Assembly (NCBI GenBank): GCA_017849455.1
Contig: JAFIGX010000011.1
Location: forward strand, 62,001-126,000
DNA length: 64,000 bases
Source: Pseudobacter sp.
GTDB taxonomy: Bacteria > Bacteroidota > Bacteroidia > Chitinophagales > Chitinophagaceae
Reading direction: 5' to 3'
Part shown: in pieces, positions 42,737 through 51,351 of the stretch
How the letters are laid out: every line of letters begins with the position of its first letter
Numbering within the stretch: the first letter of the stretch is position 1
Translations under genes and position numbers: made by a program
The notes under the pieces: generated by a model
The model's database searches: none
What the model was told of the DNA's origin: nothing
Seen by the model: only the letters and a program-made list of their open reading frames with translations

Positions 42737-44179
42737 ATGTTATTTAACTCGATTGATTTTTTAATTTTTTTCATTTTTGTCACGACCCTGTACTTCGCCC
42801 TGCCCCATCGGTTCAGGTGGTTCCTGCTGCTGGTTGCTTCCTGTGTTTTCTATATGTTCTTCAAGCCTGAATACATCCTTATTCTGGGCTTCACCATCGT
42901 GATCGACTATTATGCAGGCATCAAAATAGAATCGGCCAAGTCGCCCGGGGCACGAAAACGCTTCCTGGTGCTGAGCCTGATCGCCAATATCGGTGTGCTG
43001 GCGGTCTTCAAGTATTACAATTTCATCAATGACAATATCACCGGGCTCTGCAACCTGTTCGGGTACGATAACCATATCCCTTACCTGAAGATCATCCTGC
43101 CGATCGGTTTGTCGTTCCACACTTTCCAGGCCATGAGCTATACCATCGAGGTTTATCGTGGTAACCAGAAAGCGGAAAGGCATTTCGGCATCTATTCATT
43201 GTATGTAATGTTCTATCCGCAATTGGTGGCAGGCCCTATCGAAAGGCCGCAGAATATGCTGCACCAGTTCTGGGAAAAATATACCTGGGATTATGACAGG
43301 GTGATGGGTGGACTGAGACTGATGGCCTGGGGGTTGTTCAAAAAAGTGGTAATAGCAGACAGGCTTTCGATCGTGGTAGACGCCATGTATAATGGCACAT
43401 ACGGTTACAATACTATCTGGGTGATCATCGGCACCTTCTTCTTTGCCTACCAGATCTACTGCGATTTCTCTGGGTATTCTGACATAGCGCTGGGCTCTGC
43501 GAAAGTGATGGGCTTTACACTCATGAAGAACTTCAACTACCCCTTCCAGGCCAAAACCATCACCGATTACTGGAGACGGTGGCATATTTCACTTTCCACC
43601 TGGTTCAGTGATTATCTTTACACTCCGATCGTGATCAACAAACGCGATTGGGGCAAATGGGCCGTAGTTTTTGGATTGGTAATTACATTTTTCATCAGTG
43701 GCCTTTGGCATGGCGCAGGTTGGCCATTCATCATCTGGGGCGTATTGCATGGCATTGCCATGTCGTATGAATTTCTAACGAAGAAATGGAGGAAGAAAAC
43801 GATGTCGAAATTGCCGGTTTGGCTGAACAATACCCTGAGCCAGTTGCTGGTTTTTATTTTCCTTCAGTTCGTGTGGATATTTTTCCGGGCAGATTCTTTC
43901 CGTACTGCCTTCAAGGTGATCAAAGGGATCTTCAATTATGAGAACTTTTTTGCACAGGTGCCGGCTTTTACCGCTGCCCTGAAATACTCACTGGTAGTAG
44001 GGTTCGTGGTACTGGCCCATTTCCTGGTCTTCGAGAAACTGTGGAGGAATGAAAAGTTCCAGGCCATGCTGAACCAGTCCGTATATGGAAAGTATGCAGT
44101 GTATGCCTACATGTTCCTGGTGTTTATCTTTTTCGGTTCCTTCAAGAACGCACAAAGCTTTATTTACTTTCAATTCTGA
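42737..44179 (+). CDS. MBOAT family O-acyltransferase (AlgI/DltB-like)
   Basis: A 480-residue inner-membrane acyltransferase with about 11 membrane segments. Family hallmarks are the ISFHTFQ-like PIGLSFHTFQAMSY (122-135), YWRRWHISLSTWFSDYLY (278-295, with H283) and LWHGAGW with the catalytic-type H325. MBOAT proteins move an acyl group from a carrier inside the cell to a target outside. With the ACP and FkbH-like genes directly upstream, the donor is predicted to be the acyl-ACP they make. The downstream SGNH-like gene starts nine bases after the stop. Confidence 0.93.
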   Translation: MLFNSIDFLIFFIFVTTLYFALPHRFRWFLLLVASCVFYMFFKPEYILILGFTIVIDYYAGIKIESAKSPGARKRFLVLSLIANIGVLAVFKYYNFINDNITGLCNLFGYDNHIPYLKIILPIGLSFHTFQAMSYTIEVYRGNQKAERHFGIYSLYVMFYPQLVAGPIERPQNMLHQFWEKYTWDYDRVMGGLRLMAWGLFKKVVIADRLSIVVDAMYNGTYGYNTIWVIIGTFFFAYQIYCDFSGYSDIALGSAKVMGFTLMKNFNYPFQAKTITDYWRRWHISLSTWFSDYLYTPIVINKRDWGKWAVVFGLVITFFISGLWHGAGWPFIIWGVLHGIAMSYEFLTKKWRKKTMSKLPVWLNNTLSQLLVFIFLQFVWIFFRADSFRTAFKVIKGIFNYENFFAQVPAFTAALKYSLVVGFVVLAHFLVFEKLWRNEKFQAMLNQSVYGKYAVYAYMFLVFIFFGSFKNAQSFIYFQF

Positions 44180-44187
44180 TACAGGCA

Positions 44188-45147
44188 ATGAAACCACGTT
44201 ATGTCATAATCGGTGTTGTATTGGTGGCCGTACTCGCTACCGGCCTTCATAGCTGGTTTGAGAACCGGTATACGAATAACCAGCTTTATAAAACACAGTG
44301 GATCCTCAATAAGAAGAATACGTACAATGATTATGTGGTGCTCGGCGCTTCGCATTCTTACGTAGGTTTCGATATAGGCATGGCCGACAGCCTGACACGT
44401 CTGAAAGGGATCAATCTCTCTCTCGACGGCAGCCTGATCGGTACCCAGAGCATCCTCGCCAATATGTATTTCAACCGGAATAAGAATAAAGCCAAATACC
44501 TCCTGTTCTCGATCGACAATCCCAGTGCCATCAATACGGAACTACTGGCAGATATAGCCGACGGAAGGATGATGCCTTATCTCAAATATGATGAAGTATT
44601 CAGTTTCTATAAACCCTATGGCATCAAATGGTACTTCGACCGCTATGTGCCTTTCTGGAAATATGCCGAATACAATTATTACTGGGGACCTCATGTATTT
44701 GCCAATACCTGGCTCAATTATATGAAGCAGGACTTCGATAGTGTAAGTGGTTCACGGTATGATTATGGTTATCGCTACGATAATTCCGATTCAAACCTCG
44801 TGGAGATCAGTTTCGATCTCGACAAAGCGGCATCTCAATACAAATACTTCAAAAAAGTGATAGCCGTTTGCAAGGAAAATGATGTCAGGCCCATCCTTTT
44901 CACATTCCCGCTTGGACGGGCAGACACATCTGCCATTGCTCGGCAGAACCTTGCCCAATTCAAATCATACTGCAAAGACCAGGGACTGGAATATGTTTAC
45001 CTCGGAGATTACCTCAACTACCAGTTCGAATACTACGGCACCAAAGGGCACCTGAACAAAAAGGGTGCAGAGCTCGCCACCGGAAAATTGATGGAGATAC
45101 TGATGAAGGAGAATATGATCACACCGGCCATCGTAAAGAATAATTGA
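44188..45147 (+). CDS. SGNH/DltD-like membrane-anchored acyl-transfer partner
   Basis: A 319-residue protein with an N-terminal signal anchor (residues ~5-22) and a large extracytoplasmic domain. It opens with VVLGASHSYVGFD, where S55 would be the nucleophile, and closes with GHLNKKGA (H288), the order expected for an SGNH/DltD-like fold. The usual Asp two or three residues before the His is not seen (GTKGHLN). DltD and AlgJ/X-like proteins take the acyl group from an MBOAT partner to the polymer. Its position right after the MBOAT gene supports that role. It is the last gene of the unit. Confidence 0.7.
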   Translation: MKPRYVIIGVVLVAVLATGLHSWFENRYTNNQLYKTQWILNKKNTYNDYVVLGASHSYVGFDIGMADSLTRLKGINLSLDGSLIGTQSILANMYFNRNKNKAKYLLFSIDNPSAINTELLADIADGRMMPYLKYDEVFSFYKPYGIKWYFDRYVPFWKYAEYNYYWGPHVFANTWLNYMKQDFDSVSGSRYDYGYRYDNSDSNLVEISFDLDKAASQYKYFKKVIAVCKENDVRPILFTFPLGRADTSAIARQNLAQFKSYCKDQGLEYVYLGDYLNYQFEYYGTKGHLNKKGAELATGKLMEILMKENMITPAIVKNN

Positions 45148-45192
45148 GGATAGCATTAATAATCAATTACTTATAGTTTATTGAATAAAAGT

Positions 45193-45232
45193 GCATAATT
45201 ATGCGCATAAATTGAAAATATGCGTATCTTTG
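45193..45232 (+). promoter_or_regulatory. Promoter and overlapping palindromes of the vapBC-like pair
   Basis: TATCTTTG at 45225-45232 is an exact -7 element, eight bases before the ATG at 45240. Upstream are overlapping palindromes, GCATAATTATGC (45193-45204) and TTATGCGCATAA (45199-45210), and a further TATGCGTA beside the -7 element. These are plausible operators for autoregulation by the antitoxin. Confidence 0.6.
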
Positions 45233-45239
45233 TTTTGTC

Positions 45240-45482
45240 ATGAAAGCTCGCTTGAACCTTACTATCGACTACGCGCTACTCAACAGCATTAAATCATACG
45301 CGTCAAAAAAGAATATGAGTGTTTCCGAATTAGTTGAAGATTACTTCAAAACGATCACTAAACCAACCAGGCGAAAGACTATCATCGATCTGGTTGAAAA
45401 GCTCGATCCGCCTGCTATCGATCCGCAGGCTGATCTGAAAGAGCTGTATTACCAGGACCAAGCTAAAAAATATGGCCTTTAA
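45240..45482 (+). CDS. Antitoxin of a VapBC-like pair (DUF6364, ribbon-helix-helix type)
   Basis: An 80-residue protein. The first ~45 residues (RLNLTIDYALLNSIKSYASKKNMSVSELVEDYF) have the ribbon-helix-helix pattern of DUF6364 antitoxins, and the acidic, proline-bearing C-terminus would wrap the toxin. It overlaps the PIN toxin gene by 11 bases, the usual sign of a toxin-antitoxin operon. Palindromes upstream (45193-45210) fit autorepression. The region is AT-rich compared with its flanks, which suggests acquisition. Confidence 0.85.
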   Translation: MKARLNLTIDYALLNSIKSYASKKNMSVSELVEDYFKTITKPTRRKTIIDLVEKLDPPAIDPQADLKELYYQDQAKKYGL

Positions 45483-45894
45483 GATATTTCTCGATGCAAA
45501 TATTTTGCTTGACTTCACCCTCAAACGCCAGTCGTACGAAATCTCCAAAAGAGTTATTGATTTGAGCGTTCATGGACATGTGCAGGCATTCATCACACCT
45601 TCAGTTGTTCATATTGTAGGTTATTGGTTATCGAAAGCTTACGGGAATGCAAAGGCCAGGGATATTCTGCTGACGCTATTGTCCGATGTTCAGGTAATAG
45701 ACATCGATCATGAAGTAACATTGTCTGCCCTTCATTCGAAAATGAACGACATTGAAGATGCCTTGCAATATTATACTGCCATGCATCACAAAATAGATTA
45801 CTTCGTCAGTCGGGATAAACATCTGCAAAAATCAGCTATCCCGGTACTGCCCGTATATACTCCTGATGAGTTCCTGGAGGAAGTGTATGGGTGA
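45472..45894 (+). CDS. PIN-domain toxin (VapC-like)
   Basis: A 140-residue PIN-domain ribonuclease. The acidic residues that hold magnesium are visible: D8 (FLDANILLD), the D93/E95/D96 cluster (NDIEDALQYY) and D115 (SRDKHL). VapC toxins cleave tRNA or rRNA; the target here is unknown. It overlaps the antitoxin gene by 11 bases and is followed by a bidirectional terminator. Confidence 0.9.
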   Translation: MAFKIFLDANILLDFTLKRQSYEISKRVIDLSVHGHVQAFITPSVVHIVGYWLSKAYGNAKARDILLTLLSDVQVIDIDHEVTLSALHSKMNDIEDALQYYTAMHHKIDYFVSRDKHLQKSAIPVLPVYTPDEFLEEVYG

Positions 45895-45922
45895 AATTTT
45901 CAAAACACTTTCCAATCATAAA

Positions 45923-45954
45923 AAAAGAGTATGACCTTTCGATCATACTCTTTT
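45923..45954. terminator. Bidirectional terminator between vapC and nrdJ
   Basis: A perfect 12-base-pair stem, AAAAGAGTATGA (45923-45934) with TCATACTCTTTT (45943-45954), loop of eight bases, with A and T tracts on either side so that it works for both converging genes. Confidence 0.85.
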
Positions 45955-45977
45955 CCATTTATTGATAACAATATGCT

Positions 45978-48900
45978 TTAGCTGCAACCCATGCTGTTCC
46001 CGCAATTCAGGCATTTGTAGCATGTACCGCTGCGGATGGTGATATGGCCGCAGGTATTGCAGGCAGGCGCATCGCTCTGCATACTTTTGGCAGCGGCATT
46101 CATGGCATCCAGTCCGGCATCCGTTTTAACAGCCGAGCGGGCCTTTACCGGTTCCGTGTCCGGCTGCTTGGTGGATTTCGGTGCAACTACCCGGACATCG
46201 CTCAACTCAGGTGTCTTTTTTTCGTATTCAAGGCTAGTAGGTATCTCGTCCCAGTCGTCCGTTCCGGTATTCATTACTTCGGGCCTGTCGAGCACATGCA
46301 CAAGGTCGGTGCGGTTGAGGTACTCATAAGCCAGGGCGCGGAAGATGAAGTCCACGATGGAAGTAGTGGTCTTGATATTCGGATGGTCTACCATACCGGA
46401 TGGCTCGAAGCGGGTGAACACGAATTTCTCTACGAACTCTTCCAGTGGCACACCATATTGCAATCCGATGGAAATGGAAATGGCGAAACAGTTCAGCATG
46501 CTGCGCATGGTAGCGCCTTCCTTGGCCATATCGATAAAGATCTCTCCTACGGTACCATCACTGTATTCACCTGTGCGCAGGAAGATAGCCTGGCCGTTGA
46601 TCTTGGCTTTCTGCGTAAAGCCACGTCGTTTGGCGGGCAATGTTCTGCGTTCCACGATCCTGGCCAGCTCACGCTTCAGTTTGGTATCGGGTGAAGATTG
46701 AACACGCTTTTGCACTTCATCCAGCAGTTCCTGGATGGTGAGCTTGCCGAGGTCTACGATATTCGATTCGGCCGGTTGTTCGACAGTTGCCTGAGTGGCG
46801 GAACTGGTTTCATCTTCCGTCTTTTTCTTCTTGTCGCTCTTGTTGCTAAGGGGCTGACTGAGTTTTGAACCATCACGATAGAGTGCGCAGGCTTTAAGTC
46901 CCAGTTGCCAGCTCAGCATATATGCATCGGCGATCTCTTCCACTTCAGCTTCATTGGGCAGGTTGATGGTCTTGGAAATGGCGCCACTGAGGAATGGCTG
47001 CGTGCCAGCCATCATACGGATATGCCCATGCGCGTGAATATAGCGTTGTCCTTTATTACCGCATTTATTGGCACAGTCGAAAACAGGCAGGTGCTCGGCT
47101 TTCAGGAAGGGGGCGCCTTCCACGGTCATGGTGCCGCACACATAATCATTCGCCGCTTCGATCTGTTCATCGGTGAAGCCCAGTGCTTCGAGCAGGCTCC
47201 ATTCGAAATTGAAATATTGTTCGGGTTTGAAGCCGAGGCGTTGCAGGCATTCTTCACCCAATGTATATACGTTGAAAACGAAGCCGACCTCGAAAGCAGA
47301 ACCAACGGCAGCGTCGAGCTTTTTGATCTCTTCAGCGATGAAACCTTTTTCGCTGAGTGACTGGTGGTTGATATGCGGAGCACCGGCGAAGGTCCCGGCA
47401 CCCACGGCATATTTTACGATGGCATCGATCTCTTTGGGAGCATATCCCAGGTTCTTCAAAGCGGTAGGAACTGATTGGTTGATGATCTTGAAATAACCGC
47501 CGCCGCTCAGTTTTTTGAATTTCACCAGGGCGAAATCAGGTTCAACGCCGGTGGTATCGCAATCCATTACCAGGCCGATGGTGCCGGTGGGCGCAATAAC
47601 GGTTGTCTGGGCATTGCGGTATCCGAATTTTTCTCCCAGCTTCACGGCCTCATCCCAGGCTTTGGTAGCGGCTTTCAGGAGATAGTCGGGGCAATACTTA
47701 GCCTTGATGCCTTGTGGTTTTACGCTCAGGGCTTCATATTCATCGGCATCATAGGCAGCGAGGCGGTGGTTGCGCATGACGCGCAGCATATCCTGTTTGT
47801 TCTCTTCATATTTGGCGAAAGGCCCTAAGATGGAAGCCAATTCAGCGGAGGTCTTGTAGGCGATACCGGTCATGATGGCGGTGATGGCGCCGGCGATGCC
47901 CCGGGCTTCTTCACTGTCGTAGGCAATGCCCATTACCATCAGCATGGAGCCGAGGTTGGCATAACCCAGGCCAAGCGTTCTGTAATCGTAGCTGAGCTGT
48001 GCCACTTCTTTGGAAGGGAACTGGGCCATCAGTACGGAGACTTCCAGCACAACCGTCCAAAGGCGGCAGGTGTATTCAAAACCTTCCACGTCGAAAGTGT
48101 TGGTAGTCTCATCGTAGAATTTACGAAGGTTGGCGGAGGCGAGGTTACAGGCTGTATTATCGAGGAACATATACTCGCTGCAGGGGTTGGAAGCGTTGAT
48201 GCGACCTCCCTGCGGACAGGTATGCCATTCATTGATAGTGGTATCGTATTGAGTACCGGGATCGGCGCAACGCCAGGCGGCATAGGCGACCTGGTTCCAT
48301 ACTTCTTTGGCGGGGATGCGTTTCATGACGCGGCCGTCGGTGCGGGCTCTCAGTTCCCAGTCTTCCCCATTTGCCAGCTTATCGAAAAATTCATTAGGAA
48401 TGCGAACGGAGTTATTGGAATTCTGTCCGCTTACAGTGCGATAAGCCTCTCCTTCATAATCGCTGGGATAGCCGGCTGCGATCAATGCTCCTACTTTCTT
48501 TTCTTCCTCTACTTTCCAGTTGATGAAGTCCATCACTTCGGGGTGATCGAGGTCGAGGCAGACCATTTTAGCGGCGCGACGGGTAGTGCCGCCACTTTTT
48601 ATGGCGCCCGCTGCGCGGTCGCCAATTTTCAGGAAGCTCATCAATCCGCTGGAAGTGCCGCCGCCGCTCAGTTTCTCGCCTTCACCGCGAATATTGGAGA
48701 AATTGGTGCCAACGCCACTGCCATATTTGAAGATGCGCGCTTCACGCATCCAGAGGTCCATGATGCCGCCATCATTCACGAGATCGTCGTCGACGCTTAA
48801 AATGAAGCAGGCATGTGGCTGAGGTCGTTCATAGGCTGAGGTGGATTTTTTCAGTTGTCCGTCCACAGCGTCTACAAAATAATGGCCCTGTGGTTTGCCT

Positions 48901-49349
48901 TTGATGCCATAGCTTTCATGAAGCCCTGAATTGAACCATTGCGGACTATTGGGTGTGCAGGCCTGGTTGAGGATACAATATACCAGCTCTTCATAGAAGA
49001 CCTGTGCGTCCTTTTCAGAAGCGAAATAGCCGTAGCGCTCTCCCCATACACGCCAACAATTGGCCATACGATGCGCCACCTGTTTAACGGATGTTTCCCT
49101 GCCGAGGGTTCCATCGGCCTGGGGAACGCCGGCCTTACGGAAATATTTCTGGGCCAGGATATCCGTAGCAATCTGCGACCAGTTTTTCGGTACCTCTACA
49201 TTATTCATTTCAAATACCACCTCACCACTTGGGTTTCGGATCACACTGGTACGGTAATCGTATTCAAACTGGTCGAACACGCTGACACCCTCACGGGTAT
49301 AGCGACGGCTGAACTGCAAGCCTTTGTTAGATTGCTTTTTATTAGTCAT
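45978..49349 (-). CDS. nrdJ: Class II (adenosylcobalamin-dependent) ribonucleotide reductase
   Basis: A 1123-residue class II ribonucleotide reductase that makes deoxyribonucleotides with or without oxygen, using adenosylcobalamin. Visible hallmarks are the active-site stretch NPCSEYMFLDNTACNLASANL, the finger-loop region and the C-terminal ribonucleotide-reductase-like domain with the TSCDC-like zinc ribbon (CNTCGHITIRSGTCYKCLNCG) and a final MGCS. Length and layout match the long NrdJ of Bacteroidota. It is a single gene. The 330-base gap upstream, shared with DUF2490, shows no convincing cobalamin riboswitch on its strand. Confidence 0.94.
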   Translation of the reverse strand: MTNKKQSNKGLQFSRRYTREGVSVFDQFEYDYRTSVIRNPSGEVVFEMNNVEVPKNWSQIATDILAQKYFRKAGVPQADGTLGRETSVKQVAHRMANCWRVWGERYGYFASEKDAQVFYEELVYCILNQACTPNSPQWFNSGLHESYGIKGKPQGHYFVDAVDGQLKKSTSAYERPQPHACFILSVDDDLVNDGGIMDLWMREARIFKYGSGVGTNFSNIRGEGEKLSGGGTSSGLMSFLKIGDRAAGAIKSGGTTRRAAKMVCLDLDHPEVMDFINWKVEEEKKVGALIAAGYPSDYEGEAYRTVSGQNSNNSVRIPNEFFDKLANGEDWELRARTDGRVMKRIPAKEVWNQVAYAAWRCADPGTQYDTTINEWHTCPQGGRINASNPCSEYMFLDNTACNLASANLRKFYDETTNTFDVEGFEYTCRLWTVVLEVSVLMAQFPSKEVAQLSYDYRTLGLGYANLGSMLMVMGIAYDSEEARGIAGAITAIMTGIAYKTSAELASILGPFAKYEENKQDMLRVMRNHRLAAYDADEYEALSVKPQGIKAKYCPDYLLKAATKAWDEAVKLGEKFGYRNAQTTVIAPTGTIGLVMDCDTTGVEPDFALVKFKKLSGGGYFKIINQSVPTALKNLGYAPKEIDAIVKYAVGAGTFAGAPHINHQSLSEKGFIAEEIKKLDAAVGSAFEVGFVFNVYTLGEECLQRLGFKPEQYFNFEWSLLEALGFTDEQIEAANDYVCGTMTVEGAPFLKAEHLPVFDCANKCGNKGQRYIHAHGHIRMMAGTQPFLSGAISKTINLPNEAEVEEIADAYMLSWQLGLKACALYRDGSKLSQPLSNKSDKKKKTEDETSSATQATVEQPAESNIVDLGKLTIQELLDEVQKRVQSSPDTKLKRELARIVERRTLPAKRRGFTQKAKINGQAIFLRTGEYSDGTVGEIFIDMAKEGATMRSMLNCFAISISIGLQYGVPLEEFVEKFVFTRFEPSGMVDHPNIKTTTSIVDFIFRALAYEYLNRTDLVHVLDRPEVMNTGTDDWDEIPTSLEYEKKTPELSDVRVVAPKSTKQPDTEPVKARSAVKTDAGLDAMNAAAKSMQSDAPACNTCGHITIRSGTCYKCLNCGNSMGCS

Positions 49350-49679
49350 AAGGTTAGTAATTAACTGTTCTAAAATTATTATGTGATTAGTGCATCAGGA
49401 GGAAAACGAAAATATCTTCTACCGGTCAATTTACAAGATCATAAATATTAACACCTGTGGAAAAAGCAGGGGGAAAATCCGGCAGTTCCCACTGGCAGGG
49501 GATTCCTTGATTTTTGCACATATAATACCCATTCATAGGAAAATCATTTTTGGTTTTGATCTGAAAAAATTTTACTTTTTATTAATGTCTTTCATACCGG
49601 TAGACTATTAATCTTTTTTTAACTGCATTGTGCTATGTATCCACTTTTGAACTAGCCGAATTGTCGTTCTTTTGCAGGT
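49350..49679. other. Divergent intergenic region between nrdJ and the DUF2490 gene
   Basis: These 330 bases hold no gene. The GC-rich section at 49456-49505 has short inverted repeats and a loose likeness to a cobalamin riboswitch core on the plus strand, but too little to call. The rest is AT-rich promoter-like DNA. Confidence 0.45.
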
Positions 49680-50429
49680 ATGAAGTATAATTTGATTACA
49701 CTTGCCGGCGCCATTTTGTTCATGCCTTTTGTGGCTTTCTCACAGACCCAATTCACGGGGTGGGCAGCGGCCTTTAATACCTTCAAAATTGATACCAGAT
49801 TCAGCCTTCATTTCGATGCCCAATTACGGAGTACGGACCAGTGGGAACAGGTGCAAACCGTGTTATTCCGTCCCGGCCTCAATTATCATTTGAATAAGAA
49901 GATAATATTGACTACCGGTTATGCTTATGTGAAAAATAAAAGGGTCATCGATGGAGTGAGTGGACATTCCCCTGAACACAGGATATGGCAACAATTCCTT
50001 TTCATGCATCCTGTCAATTTAGGTGCTGCTGCACACAGGAGAAAAGGGTCGCTCAGCCACAGGGTGAGGCTCGAGCAACGTTTTATCGCCAAATCTTATG
50101 TACACGATCATGGTATCACGCACAGCGGTCATGCGTATGCCAACAGGCTGCGGTATTTCGTACGAAATATCACACCGGTGGTACCCTGGTCGGCCCCTGG
50201 TACCGGTGCTTTCGTTGCCCTTCAGAACGAAGTATTCGTGAACATAGGCGATGCTTCGTCTGTAAATGGGAAATTTTTCGATCAGAACCGGGCTTATATA
50301 GCCGCAGGATATCGCTTCAGTACCCGTTTCGACGCTGAGATAGGGTATATGAACCAATATATAAACGGGAAGGATAGGGCATTTACGAATAACCACATCC
50401 TGCAGGTAGCCTCTTACGTACGTCTATAG
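49680..50429 (+). CDS. DUF2490 outer-membrane barrel-like protein
   Basis: A 249-residue exported protein (signal peptide ending near VAFSQ). Strand-rich, alternating residues fit a beta-barrel, and the pattern RVRLEQRF, NRLRYFVRN, ALQNEVFVN and FDQNRAYIAAGYRF is that of DUF2490. Members sit in the outer membrane with unknown roles. It is divergent from nrdJ and about 77 bases upstream of the GGGPS gene. Confidence 0.85.
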   Translation: MKYNLITLAGAILFMPFVAFSQTQFTGWAAAFNTFKIDTRFSLHFDAQLRSTDQWEQVQTVLFRPGLNYHLNKKIILTTGYAYVKNKRVIDGVSGHSPEHRIWQQFLFMHPVNLGAAAHRRKGSLSHRVRLEQRFIAKSYVHDHGITHSGHAYANRLRYFVRNITPVVPWSAPGTGAFVALQNEVFVNIGDASSVNGKFFDQNRAYIAAGYRFSTRFDAEIGYMNQYINGKDRAFTNNHILQVASYVRL

Positions 50430-50506
50430 GATTATCCACATCGGGAATTAACCGGGTGAAAGCGAAAAAGTTTTCGCATTTTTGCAGAAGATCCAATAGC
50501 TCAGGC

Positions 50507-51265
50507 ATGACGAATCGTATCTATCAATCACTACTCCAACAGAAAGCGAAAGGACATAAGTCGTTTGCCGTACTCATTGATCCGGACAAGGTCACCGTTG
50601 AAAAGATCGACGAGCTGACCGCATTGGCCAATGATGCTTCCGTGGATTATCTGCTGATCGGCGGGAGCCTGGTCATATCCAACCACCTGGATGAAGTGGT
50701 ACAGCAGGTAAAAAAGAATTGCGATATTCCCGTGGTACTTTTTCCCGGCAGCCCATCCCAGTTATCCCGTTACGCAGACGCCTTATTGTATCTCTCCCTT
50801 ATTTCAGGAAGAAATCCTGAACTACTTATCGGTCAGCATGTGATCTCGGCGCCTGCCGTTAAACAAAGCGGCCTGGAGATCATTTCGACCGGTTATATGG
50901 TCATCGATGGCGGTGCGCCCACTACTGTATCTTATATCAGTAATGCCACGCCGATCCCGGCCGATAAAAATGAGATCGCCGTCTGTACGGCCCTTGCCGG
51001 TGAGATGCTCGGTATGAAGCTCATTTATATGGATGCCGGCAGCGGCGCACGCCGGCCTATCGCCGAAAGCATGATCGAAAAAGTAGCGCAGGTGATCGAA
51101 GCCCCCCTTGTGATCGGCGGCGGCATCACCGATCCTGAAAAAGCCTATCGCAATTGCAAGGCAGGCGCCGATGTTATCGTGATCGGCAATGCCATCGAAA
51201 AAGATGCTTCCCTTATCAAAGAAATGAGCGCCGCTATCCATTCGGTGCCGGTCAGCATCAGGTAA
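50507..51265 (+). CDS. Geranylgeranylglyceryl phosphate synthase family protein
   Basis: A 252-residue TIM-barrel prenyltransferase of the GGGPS/PcrB family. It should join a polyprenyl diphosphate to sn-glycerol 1-phosphate, giving an ether lipid precursor. The motifs are AVLIDPDK (residues ~22-29), LLIGGSLV, FPGSPSQLS, STGYMVIDGGAPTTV and the phosphate-binding VIGGGITDPEKA and DVIVIGNAIE. The Bacteroidota branch is a known bacterial group of this archaeal-type family. The ATG at 50507 is used because an in-frame GTG at 50456 lies upstream of a near -7 element CATTTTTG (50477-50484). No glycerol-1-phosphate dehydrogenase gene is near. Confidence 0.9.
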   Translation: MTNRIYQSLLQQKAKGHKSFAVLIDPDKVTVEKIDELTALANDASVDYLLIGGSLVISNHLDEVVQQVKKNCDIPVVLFPGSPSQLSRYADALLYLSLISGRNPELLIGQHVISAPAVKQSGLEIISTGYMVIDGGAPTTVSYISNATPIPADKNEIAVCTALAGEMLGMKLIYMDAGSGARRPIAESMIEKVAQVIEAPLVIGGGITDPEKAYRNCKAGADVIVIGNAIEKDASLIKEMSAAIHSVPVSIR

Positions 51266-51351
51266 CCCCTCTTCCATTCTCCCCAAACCAGCCCTGATTA
51301 TTTAATGATCACAGGAACAAAAATCCTGCGGGTCTGTTCTATCTTTGAAAT

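Noticed and set aside
46044..48800. Long plus-strand open frames within nrdJ
   Set aside because: They are antisense shadows of the strongly conserved reductase gene.
49456..49505. Possible cobalamin riboswitch near the B12-dependent reductase
   Set aside because: A GGGGGAAAATCCGGC and a nearby CCCACTGG loosely resemble the core, but on the plus strand (toward DUF2490, not nrdJ), and the B12 box and upstream paired elements are missing. A covariance-model search with the Cobalamin family would settle it.
50433..50441. DnaA-box-like TTATCCACA
   Set aside because: A single 9-base match is expected by chance in 64 kb, no cluster exists and no replication genes are near, so it is not evidence of an origin.
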